Origin: Actinomycetota bacterium
GTDB taxonomy: Bacteria; Actinomycetota; Actinomycetes; Actinomycetales; Dermatophilaceae
NCBI GenBank assembly: GCA_020161845.1
Contig: JAIUNK010000001.1
Location: 186,001-250,000, forward strand
DNA: 64,000 nt
Direction of reading: 5' to 3'
Position numbers and translations under genes: made by a program. Of this stretch, positions 40,040-50,447 are shown in pieces. The notes below the pieces were generated by a model that was given only the letters and a program-made list of their open reading frames with translations, was not told where the DNA came from and searched no databases. Position 1 is the first letter of the stretch. Each line of letters opens with the position of its first letter.

Positions 40040-42109
40040 TCAGCCGCCGCCGGTCGGCAGGCGGACCTCGACCCGGGCGCCACCCAGGGGGCTGCGCCCG
40101 GCGCTGATCCGGCCGCCGTGCCGCTGCACGATGCGTCGACAGATCGCCAGGCCGAGCCCGGTGCCGGGGAACCGGCGCACGTGATCGGGGGCGCGATAGA
40201 ACTCCTCGAAGATCGCCGCCTCCTGACCCGCCGGGATGCCGATGCCGGCGTCGTCCACCCGCAGAATCACCCAGCCGGGCTCGGCGACCGACGTGATCTC
40301 GACGACGGGCAGCCGCCCCGCCTCGACGTACTTCAACGCGTTCCCGACCAGATTGTCGAGCACCTGGCGCAGCTGCGCCCGGTCGGCCAGCACCTCGTGC
40401 GGGGCGGCCACCCGGACCGTGGGCACGGGGTCGAGCGAGGCGGTGCGGGCGGCGACGACCTCGGCGGCGAGAGCGTCGAGGTCCACCGGGGCGGTGCGCA
40501 CCGAGGCGTCCCGCGCCACGGCGTAGGCCATCAGGTCGGTGAGGAAGGCGTCCATCTGCGCCACCGCGGTCACGATGTGCTCCAGCGGTTCCCGCGCCGC
40601 GTCGGGGGCCACCTCGGCCACGTCGCCGGCGAGCAGCTGCGTCCACACCTCGATGGCCGTCAGCGGCTGACGCAGGTCGTGGGCGGCGACGCGGGCGAAC
40701 GTGCGCAGTTCGTCGACCTGTCGGCGTTCCTCGGTGACGTCGTGCAGGGCGACGACGGTGGCCCGGCCCGAGCCGCCCGCGACGCGACTCGCCTGGACCA
40801 CCAGCGTGCCGCCGGTCCGGTCCGCGGGAGCCTGATCCGCGGCGGCCTGGTCAGCGGGAGCCTGGTCAGCGGCGGCCTGGTCGGGGTCGGCCAGGTCGGC
40901 TTCGGCCAGGTCGACCGGCCCCGACTGCAGGGCCAGCTCCACCGCCTCGGCCAGGCGCGGACTCCGCAGCGCCAACGACTCCCCGACCGACACGCCGCTC
41001 AACCGCGCGGCCGCCTGGTTGCGGATCGTCACCGTCCCCTGCTCGTCCAGCACCAGTACGCCGTCGTTCATGGCCCGGATCACGGCTGTCAGCAGGTCGG
41101 CCTGGCGCGACGCCCGGTCGGCCTCCTCGCTCGCGGCCGACCGTTCCCGCCGCAGCTGGGTCAGCAACTGGCTGCGGCCCTCCCGATCGGCCGCCGTGGC
41201 CATCGCCACGATGAGTAGGAGCAGCAGCACCATGTGCACGTTGTTCGTGGCGGCCTCCGGCGTACCGCCCCCGAACGGCGTACGGCGGGAGGCGGTCAGC
41301 GCGGTCACGGTCGAGCCGACGACGACCAGATACCAATAGGTCCCCGGCAGCGAGAAGACCGCCGCCGAGCCGAGGATGACCACGATGACGGCGTACGCCC
41401 CGAGCTGCTCCCCCGGCGTGTCGGGGGAGGCGACCATGACCGCCACGGTGGCCGCCGTCACGACCGCCACCACCGCCCTGCCCGGGCCGCGCTTGGCGGC
41501 CGCGGCCCGCCAGGTGAGCAGCGCCCCCGCCATCGCGCCGAACAGCAGGCTCACCGCGTTGCGGATGAACCAGAACAGCACGGTCGGCCCGTCCGACTCC
41601 CCCACCAGGAGCGTCACCAGCGGCAGCGTGAGCCAGCCCGCGGCATTGCCGAGCAGGCACGCCACCGCGAGCCGGCGCAGGTCCTGGCCCGAGCGGAGGT
41701 AGCCGGTCCCCGGCGTGCGCCAGCGCAGATAGAGCGCCACGGCCACCAGGTCGGTGGCCACATTGCACGCCCCGGTCAGCGGGACCAGATCGAGCCGCAT
41801 CCCGGTGCGGGCGTTGACCAGGCCAGTCAGCAGGTACATCGCGAGCACGACCGCCCAGGTCGCGGGGCGCCGCCACCAGCCGGGCCTGCTCACGTAGGGC
41901 AGCAGCCACGCGAAGCCCACGCCCACGGACGGCCACGTCGCGCCGATGTGGGCGTCGAAGACCAGCACCGCTCGGCCGATTTCCAGGGCGAATACATAAG
42001 CGAGGACGAATATCGGCGTCGCGACGCGAGGGGTGATGACCGGGTCGAGCAGGTCGGCCAGATCGGGCCAGCGAGCCCTGCCGAACCCGCCCGCAGGGGC
42101 GGCGCGCAC
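40040..42109 (-). CDS. MASE1-like membrane histidine kinase with PAS domain
   Basis: This 689-residue sensor kinase has an N-terminal region of eight or so membrane helices (MASE1-like, GATWPSVGVGFAWLLPYVSR). A PAS domain (about 340-440, AVIRAMNDGVLVLDEQG) contains a low-complexity insert of ADQAP/ADQAA repeats. The HisKA box is VAAHDLRQPLTAIEVW, and the ATPase domain has N-box DNLVGNALKY, G1 DDAGIGIP and G2 GTGLGLAICRR. An ideal ribosome site (GGGAGGTGATC) precedes the GTG. No response regulator gene is adjacent, so it is an orphan kinase. It is convergent with the HAD gene. Confidence 0.9.
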   Translation of the reverse strand: MRAAPAGGFGRARWPDLADLLDPVITPRVATPIFVLAYVFALEIGRAVLVFDAHIGATWPSVGVGFAWLLPYVSRPGWWRRPATWAVVLAMYLLTGLVNARTGMRLDLVPLTGACNVATDLVAVALYLRWRTPGTGYLRSGQDLRRLAVACLLGNAAGWLTLPLVTLLVGESDGPTVLFWFIRNAVSLLFGAMAGALLTWRAAAAKRGPGRAVVAVVTAATVAVMVASPDTPGEQLGAYAVIVVILGSAAVFSLPGTYWYLVVVGSTVTALTASRRTPFGGGTPEAATNNVHMVLLLLLIVAMATAADREGRSQLLTQLRRERSAASEEADRASRQADLLTAVIRAMNDGVLVLDEQGTVTIRNQAAARLSGVSVGESLALRSPRLAEAVELALQSGPVDLAEADLADPDQAAADQAPADQAAADQAPADRTGGTLVVQASRVAGGSGRATVVALHDVTEERRQVDELRTFARVAAHDLRQPLTAIEVWTQLLAGDVAEVAPDAAREPLEHIVTAVAQMDAFLTDLMAYAVARDASVRTAPVDLDALAAEVVAARTASLDPVPTVRVAAPHEVLADRAQLRQVLDNLVGNALKYVEAGRLPVVEITSVAEPGWVILRVDDAGIGIPAGQEAAIFEEFYRAPDHVRRFPGTGLGLAICRRIVQRHGGRISAGRSPLGGARVEVRLPTGGG

Positions 42110-42451
42110 CGATCACCTCCCAGCTGCATGCGTGCTCCCCGAGAGCGCCCATGCTAGTCCGTTATGACATGGTCGTGAGTCACTCGACCTGCCCGCTCCC
42201 CGTCGCGCTCGGGGCCCGTATGCGTGCCCGCGTCCGTGCCCGCGTCCGTCCCGGCGTGTCCCGACCGAACGACCATTCGGCGCGGCATCGCGCTCCCACA
42301 GCCGCCGCACAGCGCGCGCGCAGGCCGCCCGGCGCCACGCCGGCGCCGCCTGCTGGCGCGATACACACCCTGTCCTCAATCGTGACGCTGATCACACTAC
42401 GGATCGGCGGTCCGCTACCGCGGCACGCCCCACCCCGAATGAGGTGTCTTT
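42110..42451. promoter_or_regulatory. Intergenic region upstream of the acetate-uptake operon
   Basis: This 342-bp divergent spacer has a CRP/GlxR-like site at 42381 and a stretch of tandem GCGTCCGTGCCC-like repeats near 42222-42258. No gene is supported, despite several short opposite-strand frames. Confidence 0.55.
42381..42396. promoter_or_regulatory. CRP/GlxR-like binding site
   Basis: CGTGACGCTGATCACA matches nine of ten fixed positions of TGTGA-N6-TCACA, and begins 71 bases before the DUF485 start. GlxR, the actinobacterial cAMP-dependent CRP homologue, is known to regulate acetate uptake genes in corynebacteria. Confidence 0.6.
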
Positions 42452-42805
42452 GTGACCGAGCATCCCGATCGCCCCGGCGGATCCCGGACCAGGGAATCCA
42501 CGGAATATGAGCGGGTCCAGGCGACCCCTCAGTTCGCGGAGCTGCGCAACCGCTTCCGCAAGTTCGTGTTCCCGTGGACCATCTTCTTCCTGGTCTGGTA
42601 TTTCCTCTACGTGCTTCTCGCGGCCTTCGCCCCCGGATTCATGTCGACCAAGCTGTTCGGCAACATCAACCTGGGCTTCCTCCTGGGCGGGCTGCAGTTC
42701 GTCTCGACCTTCGGCATCACGATGCTCTATGTCCGCTGGGCCAGCCGTGAATTCGACCCCCGCGCGGACGTCATCCGCGATGAGATGGAAAGGGCAGGCG
42801 TATGA
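42452..42805 (+). CDS. DUF485 family small membrane protein
   Basis: This 117-residue protein has two transmembrane helices (VFPWTIFFLVWYFLYVLLAA and LGFLLGGLQFVSTFGITMLY) with a conserved RFRKFVFPW entry. DUF485 proteins are the regular operon partner of the acetate permease ActP. The GTG follows GAGGTG by six bases. The last codons overlap the actP start (ATGA). A role in permease stability or activity is assumed from the partnership. Confidence 0.92.
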   Translation: MTEHPDRPGGSRTRESTEYERVQATPQFAELRNRFRKFVFPWTIFFLVWYFLYVLLAAFAPGFMSTKLFGNINLGFLLGGLQFVSTFGITMLYVRWASREFDPRADVIRDEMERAGV

Positions 42806-44442
42806 GCAGGCTCGTCCCGGCCGCCGAAACCGTCGGCAACCCGGCCCTGAACATCGGCATCTTCGCCCTGTTCGTCATCATCACCCTCACGGTCGTCATC
42901 AAGGTCGCCGCCGGCAAGAAGTCGGCCGCGCAGTATTACACCGGTGGCGCCGCCTTCTCCGGGCGCCAGAACGGCATCGCGATCGCCGGTGACTACCTCT
43001 CGGCGGCGTCCTTCCTCGGCATCGCCGGGGCCATCGCGCTGCAGGGCTACGACGGCTTCCTCTACTCGATCGGGTTCCTCGTCGCGTGGCTGGTGGCGCT
43101 CCTGCTGACCGCCGAACTCATGCGGAACACCGGCCGCTACACGATGGCCGACGTGCTCTCCTTCCGGCTGCGCCAGCGGCCGGTCCGCATCGCGGCCGCG
43201 ACCTCGACCCTGGCCGTCTCCTTCTTCTACCTGCTGGCCCAGATGGCCGGCGCCGGCGGGCTCGTGTCGCTGCTGCTCGGCGTGACCTCGCAGACGGCGC
43301 AATACCTCGTCATCGCCGTGGTCGGCGCGGTCATGATCGGCTACGTCATGATCGGCGGGATGAAGGGCACCACCTGGGTGCAGATCATCAAGGCGGTCCT
43401 GCTCATCACCGCCACCGCGATCATCACCGTGTGGGTGCTCGGCAAATACGGGTTCAACCTGTCGTCCCTGTTCCAGGCCGCCGTCGACACGACCGGCAAG
43501 GGCGGGGAGAAGCTGCTCGACCCGGGCCTGAAATACGGCATCAACACCACCACCAAGATCGACTTCATCTCCCTGTCGATGGCGCTGGTCCTCGGCACGG
43601 CGGGGCTGCCGCACGTGCTGATCCGCTTCTACACCGTGCCCACCGCCAAGCAGGCCCGCAAGTCGGTGGAATGGGCCATCTGGCTCATCGGCGGCTTCTA
43701 CCTGCTCACCCTGGTCGTCGGCTTCGGTGCTGCCGCCATGGTGGGGCCGGCCCGGATCAAGGCCGCCGCGGGCGGGGCGAACTCGGCCGCGCCGCTGCTC
43801 GCCTACGAGCTCGGCGGATCGGCCTTCCTCGGCATCGTGTCCGGGATCGCGTTCGCGACGATCCTCGCGGTGGTGGCCGGGCTGACGATCACCTCCAGCG
43901 CCACGTTCGCGCACGACCTCTACAAGGAGGTCTTCAAGCGCGGCAACGTGACCCCGGAGCAGGAGGTCCGGGTCGCCCGCCTTGCGGCGCTCGGCATCGG
44001 TGTCGTGGCCATCTTCGGCGGCATCCTCGCCTACGGCCAGAACATCGCCTTCCTGGTGGCCCTGGCCTTCGCGGTCGCCGCGAGCGCGAACCTGCCGACC
44101 ATCCTCTACTCGCTGTTCTGGCGCGGGTTCACGACCCGCGGCGCGTGCTGGAGCATCTACGGCGGCCTGATCAGCTCGCTGGGGCTGATCGTCTTCAGCC
44201 CCGTCATGTCGGGCAAGGTCGACGCGGCGGGCAAGTCGCTGTCGATGATCACCAACCCCAACATCGACTTCCACTGGTTCCCGCTGGAGAACCCGGGCAT
44301 CATCTCGATCCCGCTGGCCTTCTTCCTCGGCTGGCTGGGCAGCGTCACGAGCAAGGACGAGGTCGATGACGCCAAGTGGGCGGAGATGGAGGTCCGGTCG
44401 CTGACCGGCGCCGGCGCCAACGTCGAGGTCGTCAACCACTGA
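42802..44442 (+). CDS. actP: Cation/acetate symporter
   Basis: This 546-residue sodium:solute symporter-family protein has about 13 membrane helices. YYTGGAAFSGRQNGIAIAGD is the SSS entry, followed by AGDYLSAASFLGIAGAIAL and the VLIRFYTVPTAKQARKSVEW segment typical of ActP and MctC. It imports acetate, propionate or related monocarboxylates with a cation. It is coupled to DUF485 upstream, with a strong hairpin after the stop. Confidence 0.94.
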   Translation: MSRLVPAAETVGNPALNIGIFALFVIITLTVVIKVAAGKKSAAQYYTGGAAFSGRQNGIAIAGDYLSAASFLGIAGAIALQGYDGFLYSIGFLVAWLVALLLTAELMRNTGRYTMADVLSFRLRQRPVRIAAATSTLAVSFFYLLAQMAGAGGLVSLLLGVTSQTAQYLVIAVVGAVMIGYVMIGGMKGTTWVQIIKAVLLITATAIITVWVLGKYGFNLSSLFQAAVDTTGKGGEKLLDPGLKYGINTTTKIDFISLSMALVLGTAGLPHVLIRFYTVPTAKQARKSVEWAIWLIGGFYLLTLVVGFGAAAMVGPARIKAAAGGANSAAPLLAYELGGSAFLGIVSGIAFATILAVVAGLTITSSATFAHDLYKEVFKRGNVTPEQEVRVARLAALGIGVVAIFGGILAYGQNIAFLVALAFAVAASANLPTILYSLFWRGFTTRGACWSIYGGLISSLGLIVFSPVMSGKVDAAGKSLSMITNPNIDFHWFPLENPGIISIPLAFFLGWLGSVTSKDEVDDAKWAEMEVRSLTGAGANVEVVNH

Positions 44443-44487
44443 CCGAAGCGGTCGCGCCGACCGGCGTACCGCCGGAACCCCGCGACA

Positions 44488-44525
44488 CGGACAGGACCCG
44501 TCACCATGGTGGCGGGTCCTGTCCG
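44488..44525 (+). terminator. Long hairpin terminator after actP
   Basis: Perfect 13-bp arms CGGACAGGACCCG and CGGGTCCTGTCCG enclose TCACCATGGTGG, itself the palindrome CACCATGGTG with one G-T wobble. It folds as a continuous 38-nt hairpin. No T-run follows. The inner CACCATGGTG equals the core of palindrome family A. Confidence 0.75.
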
Positions 44526-44571
44526 CACTCCCGATAGACGACCCGATCAGACGACCCGATGAGGAGGAGCC

Positions 44572-46446
44572 ATGCCAGGCGGCGACGTGGAGCTGGCCGA
44601 GGTCCGCGCCTTTCTCGCGGGGGTCGCTCCGTTCGACGGACTACCCGGCGCCCTGCTGGACTCGTTGCCGCGGAAGATGACCATGCAGTACTTCCGGCGC
44701 GGCACGGCGATCATGGCGGTCGGGCGGAACAACGACGACCTGTACGTCGTGCGCTCCGGGGCGGTCGACGTGCTCAACCAGCAGGGACGTCTGGTGGACC
44801 GCGGTGGGATCGGCACCTGCTTCGGTTCCACCACCCTCGTGCGCGGCAACCCGTCCCGATTCGACGTCACCGCGATCGAGGACGTCCTGGCCCTGGTCCT
44901 GCCCGGCGCGACCTTCCACGCCATCGCCGCCGCCGACCCGGGCTTCGCCCGCTTCTTCGACTCCCAGCGCGCCTCGCGGATGAGCGAGGCAGCCGCCACG
45001 ATCTCCGCCGTCGAGACGGTTGCCGGCGTCTTCAAGTCCCGGGCCCGAGACCTCCTTCGGCTCCCGGCCAGCGTGGTCTCCATCGAGGCCACCATCCAGG
45101 AGACCGCACAGCGGATGACCGCGGATCGGCGCTCCTCGGCCCTGGTGATGCAGGGCCGCACCCTCGCCGGCATCGTCACGGACCGCGACCTGCGCAGCCG
45201 CGTCGTGGCCGAGGGGCTGTCGGTCACCGACCCCGTGCCCACGATCATGACGCCGAGCCCGGTCACCGTCGATGCGGACGCCGTGGTCTTCGAGGTGATC
45301 CTGGAGATGGTCACCCGCAACATCAACCACCTGCCGATCATCGAGGACGGCACGCCGATCGGCGTCCTGACGACCGACGACTTCGTGCGGGCGGAACGGG
45401 ACAACCCGCTCTTCCTCACCGCCGAGATCGCTGCGCAGCGCGACGTCGCGGGCATCGCCGCGGTGGCCCGTCGGCTGCCCGGACTGGTCGAGACGCTGGT
45501 GCGGCAGGACGCCTCCGCCGACGACATCGGTCGCGTGGTCACGGCGGTGGGCGATGCCGTCGACCGCCGGCTCATCCTGCTGGCCGAGGCCGAACTCGGC
45601 CCGCCGCCGGTGCCCTACTGCTGGGTCGTGATGGGCTCGCGGGCCCGCCTGGAGCAGGCGCTGGGCGCGGACCAGGACAACGCCATCGTGATCGACGACG
45701 CCTACGACGAGGCCGCCCACGGGGAGTACTTCCGGGCGCTTGCCACCTTCGTCTGCGACGCGCTCGTCGAGAGCGGCTACCCGAGCTGCCCCGGCCGGAT
45801 CATGGCGAGCAACGACCGGCTCCGGGCGCCCACCCGGGTGTGGCGCCAGCAGTTCGATGAGTGGATGACCCGGCCGGTGTCGGACGCCATCATGCGCGCC
45901 GGAATCTTCTTCGACATGCGGCCGGTGCACGGGGCCGTCGACCTGTACGCCGCGCTGAGCGACCACGTCGCGGCGGTGGCCCCGCAGTCGCGGCTCTTCC
46001 TGGGGCACCTGTCCCGCAGCGCGGTGGCCATCGAACCGCCGATCGGCTTCTTCCGCGGCCTCGTCGTCGCCAAGGCCGGCGAACACCGCGACACCTTCGA
46101 CATCAAGGGCGGCGGAGTGCGGGCCGTCGTCGAGGTGGCCCGGGTCATCGCCCTGTCCCACGGCATCCGTGCCGTCAACACCCGCGAGCGCCTCCAGGAG
46201 GCCATCGACGCCGGCGCCATGGACCGGTCCCGCGGGGAGGACCTGCGGGAGGCGTTCGAGTTCATCTCCTATGTGCGGCTGCGGCATCAGGCCAAGCAGG
46301 TCCGCTCTGGCCAGGTCCCCAACAACCACGTGCGGCCCGACGATCTGACCGACTTCGACCAGCGGCATCTGCGCGAGGCCTTCGCGATCGTCAGCAAGGC
46401 CCAACGCACCCTGTCGCACGTGCACTCCGTCTCGTTCATGCGATGA
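44572..46446 (+). CDS. cNMP-binding/CBS/DUF294 nucleotidyltransferase-like protein
   Basis: This 624-residue cytoplasmic regulatory protein has a cyclic-nucleotide-binding domain (about 15-130, LYVVRSGAVDVLNQQG) and two CBS domains (about 160-275, IVTDRDLRSRVV). The DUF294 domain (about 330-460) has WVVMGSRARLEQALGADQDN, which is a GlnD-like nucleotidyltransferase GSxxRxEQ motif, and a DUF294 C-terminal helical region follows. GGAGGAG precedes the ATG. It lies 130 bases after actP. DUF294 proteins recurrently neighbour acetate permease genes. Confidence 0.9.
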   Translation: MPGGDVELAEVRAFLAGVAPFDGLPGALLDSLPRKMTMQYFRRGTAIMAVGRNNDDLYVVRSGAVDVLNQQGRLVDRGGIGTCFGSTTLVRGNPSRFDVTAIEDVLALVLPGATFHAIAAADPGFARFFDSQRASRMSEAAATISAVETVAGVFKSRARDLLRLPASVVSIEATIQETAQRMTADRRSSALVMQGRTLAGIVTDRDLRSRVVAEGLSVTDPVPTIMTPSPVTVDADAVVFEVILEMVTRNINHLPIIEDGTPIGVLTTDDFVRAERDNPLFLTAEIAAQRDVAGIAAVARRLPGLVETLVRQDASADDIGRVVTAVGDAVDRRLILLAEAELGPPPVPYCWVVMGSRARLEQALGADQDNAIVIDDAYDEAAHGEYFRALATFVCDALVESGYPSCPGRIMASNDRLRAPTRVWRQQFDEWMTRPVSDAIMRAGIFFDMRPVHGAVDLYAALSDHVAAVAPQSRLFLGHLSRSAVAIEPPIGFFRGLVVAKAGEHRDTFDIKGGGVRAVVEVARVIALSHGIRAVNTRERLQEAIDAGAMDRSRGEDLREAFEFISYVRLRHQAKQVRSGQVPNNHVRPDDLTDFDQRHLREAFAIVSKAQRTLSHVHSVSFMR

Positions 46447-46528
46447 CCGACCCACCCGTCGACCGCCTCGTCCCCCGGCTGGCCCCCCGGCTGGTCCCCC
46501 GCCCGGTCCCGACCCGCGGGGGGAGCCG

Positions 46529-47245
46529 GTGAGCTCGTTCGCCGAGCGGCACCGCGATCGGCTGCGGGACCGGGCGCGCGAACGGGCCCGGGCGCGGGCC
46601 CCCGAGGGCCCGCTGCGGGCCTACCTCTCGGTCCCGCCGCCGCCGCGGACGACGCCGTTGGCGCAGGCGCCCCTGCTGGCGGTGGACTTCGAGACCACGG
46701 GCCTGGACGCGCGCACCGCGCAGATCGTCAGCGTCGGCCTGGTCCCCATCGACGGCCGAACCATCGGGCTGGCCGGCGCGCGCCGGCTGATCGTCCGGCC
46801 GGAGGGCGAGGTGGGGCAGAGTGCCGTCGTGCACGGCCTGACCGACGACATCGTCGAGGCGGGGGTGCCGTTGGCGGAGGCGGTCGAGGTCTTGCTCGCG
46901 GAGCTCGCCGGGCGGCTCATGGTGGCGCACCACAGCGTGATCGAGATCGACTTCCTGGCGGCGGCGTGTCGCCGGCTCTACGGCCAGGCGCCGGCCCTGC
47001 GCAGCATCGACACCCTGGTGTTGCAGCACCGGGTGTTCCGGGCCAGTGGTCCGCCCGGCTCCGAGCCGCCCGCGGGGAGTCTGCGGCTGTGGGCGGCTCG
47101 GGAGCGTTACGGGCTGCCGACGTACCAGGCGCACGACGCCCTCGTCGACGCGCTCGCCTGCGCCGAGCTCTACCTGGCCCAGAGCGCCGAGCTCGGCGCC
47201 GGACGGGACCTGGAGGTGCGGCAGGTCATGTCGCGCTACGGCTGA
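46529..47245 (+). CDS. DEDDh 3'-5' exonuclease (DnaQ-like)
   Basis: This 238-residue RNase T/DnaQ-fold exonuclease has Exo I LLAVDFETTGLDARTAQI, Exo II LMVAHHSVIEIDFLAAACR and Exo III YQAHDALVDALACAELY. All acidic residues and the catalytic histidine are visible. A basic, arginine-rich N-terminal 35 residues precede the fold. The GTG start follows GGGAG. It sits 82 bases after the DUF294 gene; the two are common genomic neighbours. Confidence 0.9.
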   Translation: MSSFAERHRDRLRDRARERARARAPEGPLRAYLSVPPPPRTTPLAQAPLLAVDFETTGLDARTAQIVSVGLVPIDGRTIGLAGARRLIVRPEGEVGQSAVVHGLTDDIVEAGVPLAEAVEVLLAELAGRLMVAHHSVIEIDFLAAACRRLYGQAPALRSIDTLVLQHRVFRASGPPGSEPPAGSLRLWAARERYGLPTYQAHDALVDALACAELYLAQSAELGAGRDLEVRQVMSRYG

Positions 47246-47272
47246 GGCCGGCGGGGCGCGCTCGGAGCGGGG

Positions 47273-48940
<1,668 letters not shown>

Positions 48941-49283
48941 CCCGCCATCCTGCCCGACCCGCAGGGCAGGGGCCGCCGCGGGCCAAGGCCCCCGGCGGGC
49001 GTCGAACGTCCCCCTGTCGGCCGTTCGACGCCGGCGCCGGGCGGACGCCGCTCCCGCCCATCGGGGCGGTGACGACAACCGGCACCTGTCCTATCGCGCG
49101 GCGCGCCAGCGCGTTACGTCGCGGCGCGCCAGTGCGTGACGTCGCGGCGCGCCACGCCGTACGGCACGGCACTCCTGCCCGCCAGGACCACCCGACCGGC
49201 CGACGGGCGGCCGCTGCGACGTTTACGATCGGTGCAGGGCGTCGCCACACGGCGGCACCGACGGACACGACGGGGGGAGACCC
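48941..49283. promoter_or_regulatory. Divergent intergenic region with inverted and tandem repeats
   Basis: This 343-bp region separates the ABC-F and SPFH genes. It holds a perfect inverted repeat GCGTCGAACG-N13-CGTTCGACGC (49000-49032), a possible operator or hairpin, and a 23-bp tandem repeat at 49098. No coding gene was found. Confidence 0.6.
49098..49164. repeat. 23-bp tandem repeat
   Basis: Two full units starting gcggcgcgccagcgcgttac (49098 and 49121, three differences) and most of a third at 49144. Each carries GGCGCGCC (an AscI-like palindrome). Confidence 0.8.
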
Positions 49284-50447
49284 ATGGGCCTGTTCGACGG
49301 GATCCGGGGCCAGTTCATCGACATCATCGAATGGCTCGACGACAGCCGCGACACGATCGTGTGGCGCTATCCCCGTGGGGACAACGAGATCAAGAACGGC
49401 GCGAAGCTGATCGTGCGCGAGTCGCAGGCGGCGGTGTTCGTCAGCGAGGGCCGGGTGGCCGATGCCTTCGCGCCCGGCACCTACGAGCTGACCACGGCAA
49501 ACCTGCCGATCCTGTCGGACCTCAAGGGCTGGAAGTACGGCTTCGAGAGCCCCTTCAAGGCCGAGGTCTACTTCGTGAACATGCGCCAGTTCACCGACTT
49601 CAAGTGGGGCACCCAGAACCCCATCATGGTGCGCGACCCCGAGTTCGGGATGGTCCGGCTGCGGGCGTTCGGCGGCTACGCCGTACGGGTCACCGATCCG
49701 GTGCTGCTGCTGCGCGAGCTCGTCGGCACCGACCCGCAGTTCCGCACCGACGAGGTCGGCGAATACCTGCGCCAGATGATCGTGGCCCGGCTGTCCAAGG
49801 CGCTGGCCACGGCCGGGGTCTCGATGCTGGACCTGACCGCGCGGCAGAACGAGATCGGCAACTCCGTAGCGGCCGTGCTGTCGGAGGATCTCGGGGCGAT
49901 GGGCCTGACGATCCCGGCGTTCTACATCGAGAACATCTCGGTGCCGCCCGAGGTCGAGGAGGCGATGGACAAGCGCACCTCGATGGGCGTGCTCGGCGAC
50001 CTGGACCGGTACACCAAGATGCAGGCCGCCGACGCCATGGAGGCGGCCGCGAACAACCCCGGCGGCGGGATGGGCGCCTCGATGGGGATGGGCATGGGCA
50101 TGGGGATGGGGCAGGCCGCGGCGGAGTCGATGCGCTCCCAGGGCCAGCCGGCGCCTCAGGGGCAACCAGGTCCTTCCGGTCAGCCCGCGCCACAGGGGCC
50201 GCCCGCGCCACAGGGCGTCGGCGGGCCGCCGCCGCTGCCGCAGCCCGAGCAGTGGTACGCCGGGGTCGGCGGGCAGCAGGTCGGCCCGATGCCGCGGGGT
50301 GACCTGACGGGACGCCTGCGCTCTGGGGAGTACGCCCCGGACACCCTGGTCTGGCGGGTCGGCATGGCGAACTGGGCGGCGGCCTCCGGCGTACCGGAGC
50401 TCGCCGACGCCTCCGGACCGCAGCCGCCGGCGTTGCCCGGCCAGTGA
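49284..50447 (+). CDS. SPFH-domain protein with GYF_2 domain
   Basis: This 387-residue protein has an SPFH/band 7 domain (about 1-250; VWRYPRGDNEIKNGAKLIVR, IMVRDPEFGMVRLRAFGGYA), then a proline/glutamine/glycine-rich linker with an M-G-M repeat (about 265-320). A C-terminal GYF_2 (DUF4339) domain follows (QWYAGVGGQQVGPMPRGDL, YAPDTLVWRVGMANW). Proteins of this plan are thought to scaffold membrane or envelope-stress responses. A GGGGGGAGA site precedes the ATG. Its stop overlaps the zinc-ribbon gene start (GTGA), so the two are coupled. Confidence 0.88.
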   Translation: MGLFDGIRGQFIDIIEWLDDSRDTIVWRYPRGDNEIKNGAKLIVRESQAAVFVSEGRVADAFAPGTYELTTANLPILSDLKGWKYGFESPFKAEVYFVNMRQFTDFKWGTQNPIMVRDPEFGMVRLRAFGGYAVRVTDPVLLLRELVGTDPQFRTDEVGEYLRQMIVARLSKALATAGVSMLDLTARQNEIGNSVAAVLSEDLGAMGLTIPAFYIENISVPPEVEEAMDKRTSMGVLGDLDRYTKMQAADAMEAAANNPGGGMGASMGMGMGMGMGQAAAESMRSQGQPAPQGQPGPSGQPAPQGPPAPQGVGGPPPLPQPEQWYAGVGGQQVGPMPRGDLTGRLRSGEYAPDTLVWRVGMANWAAASGVPELADASGPQPPALPGQ

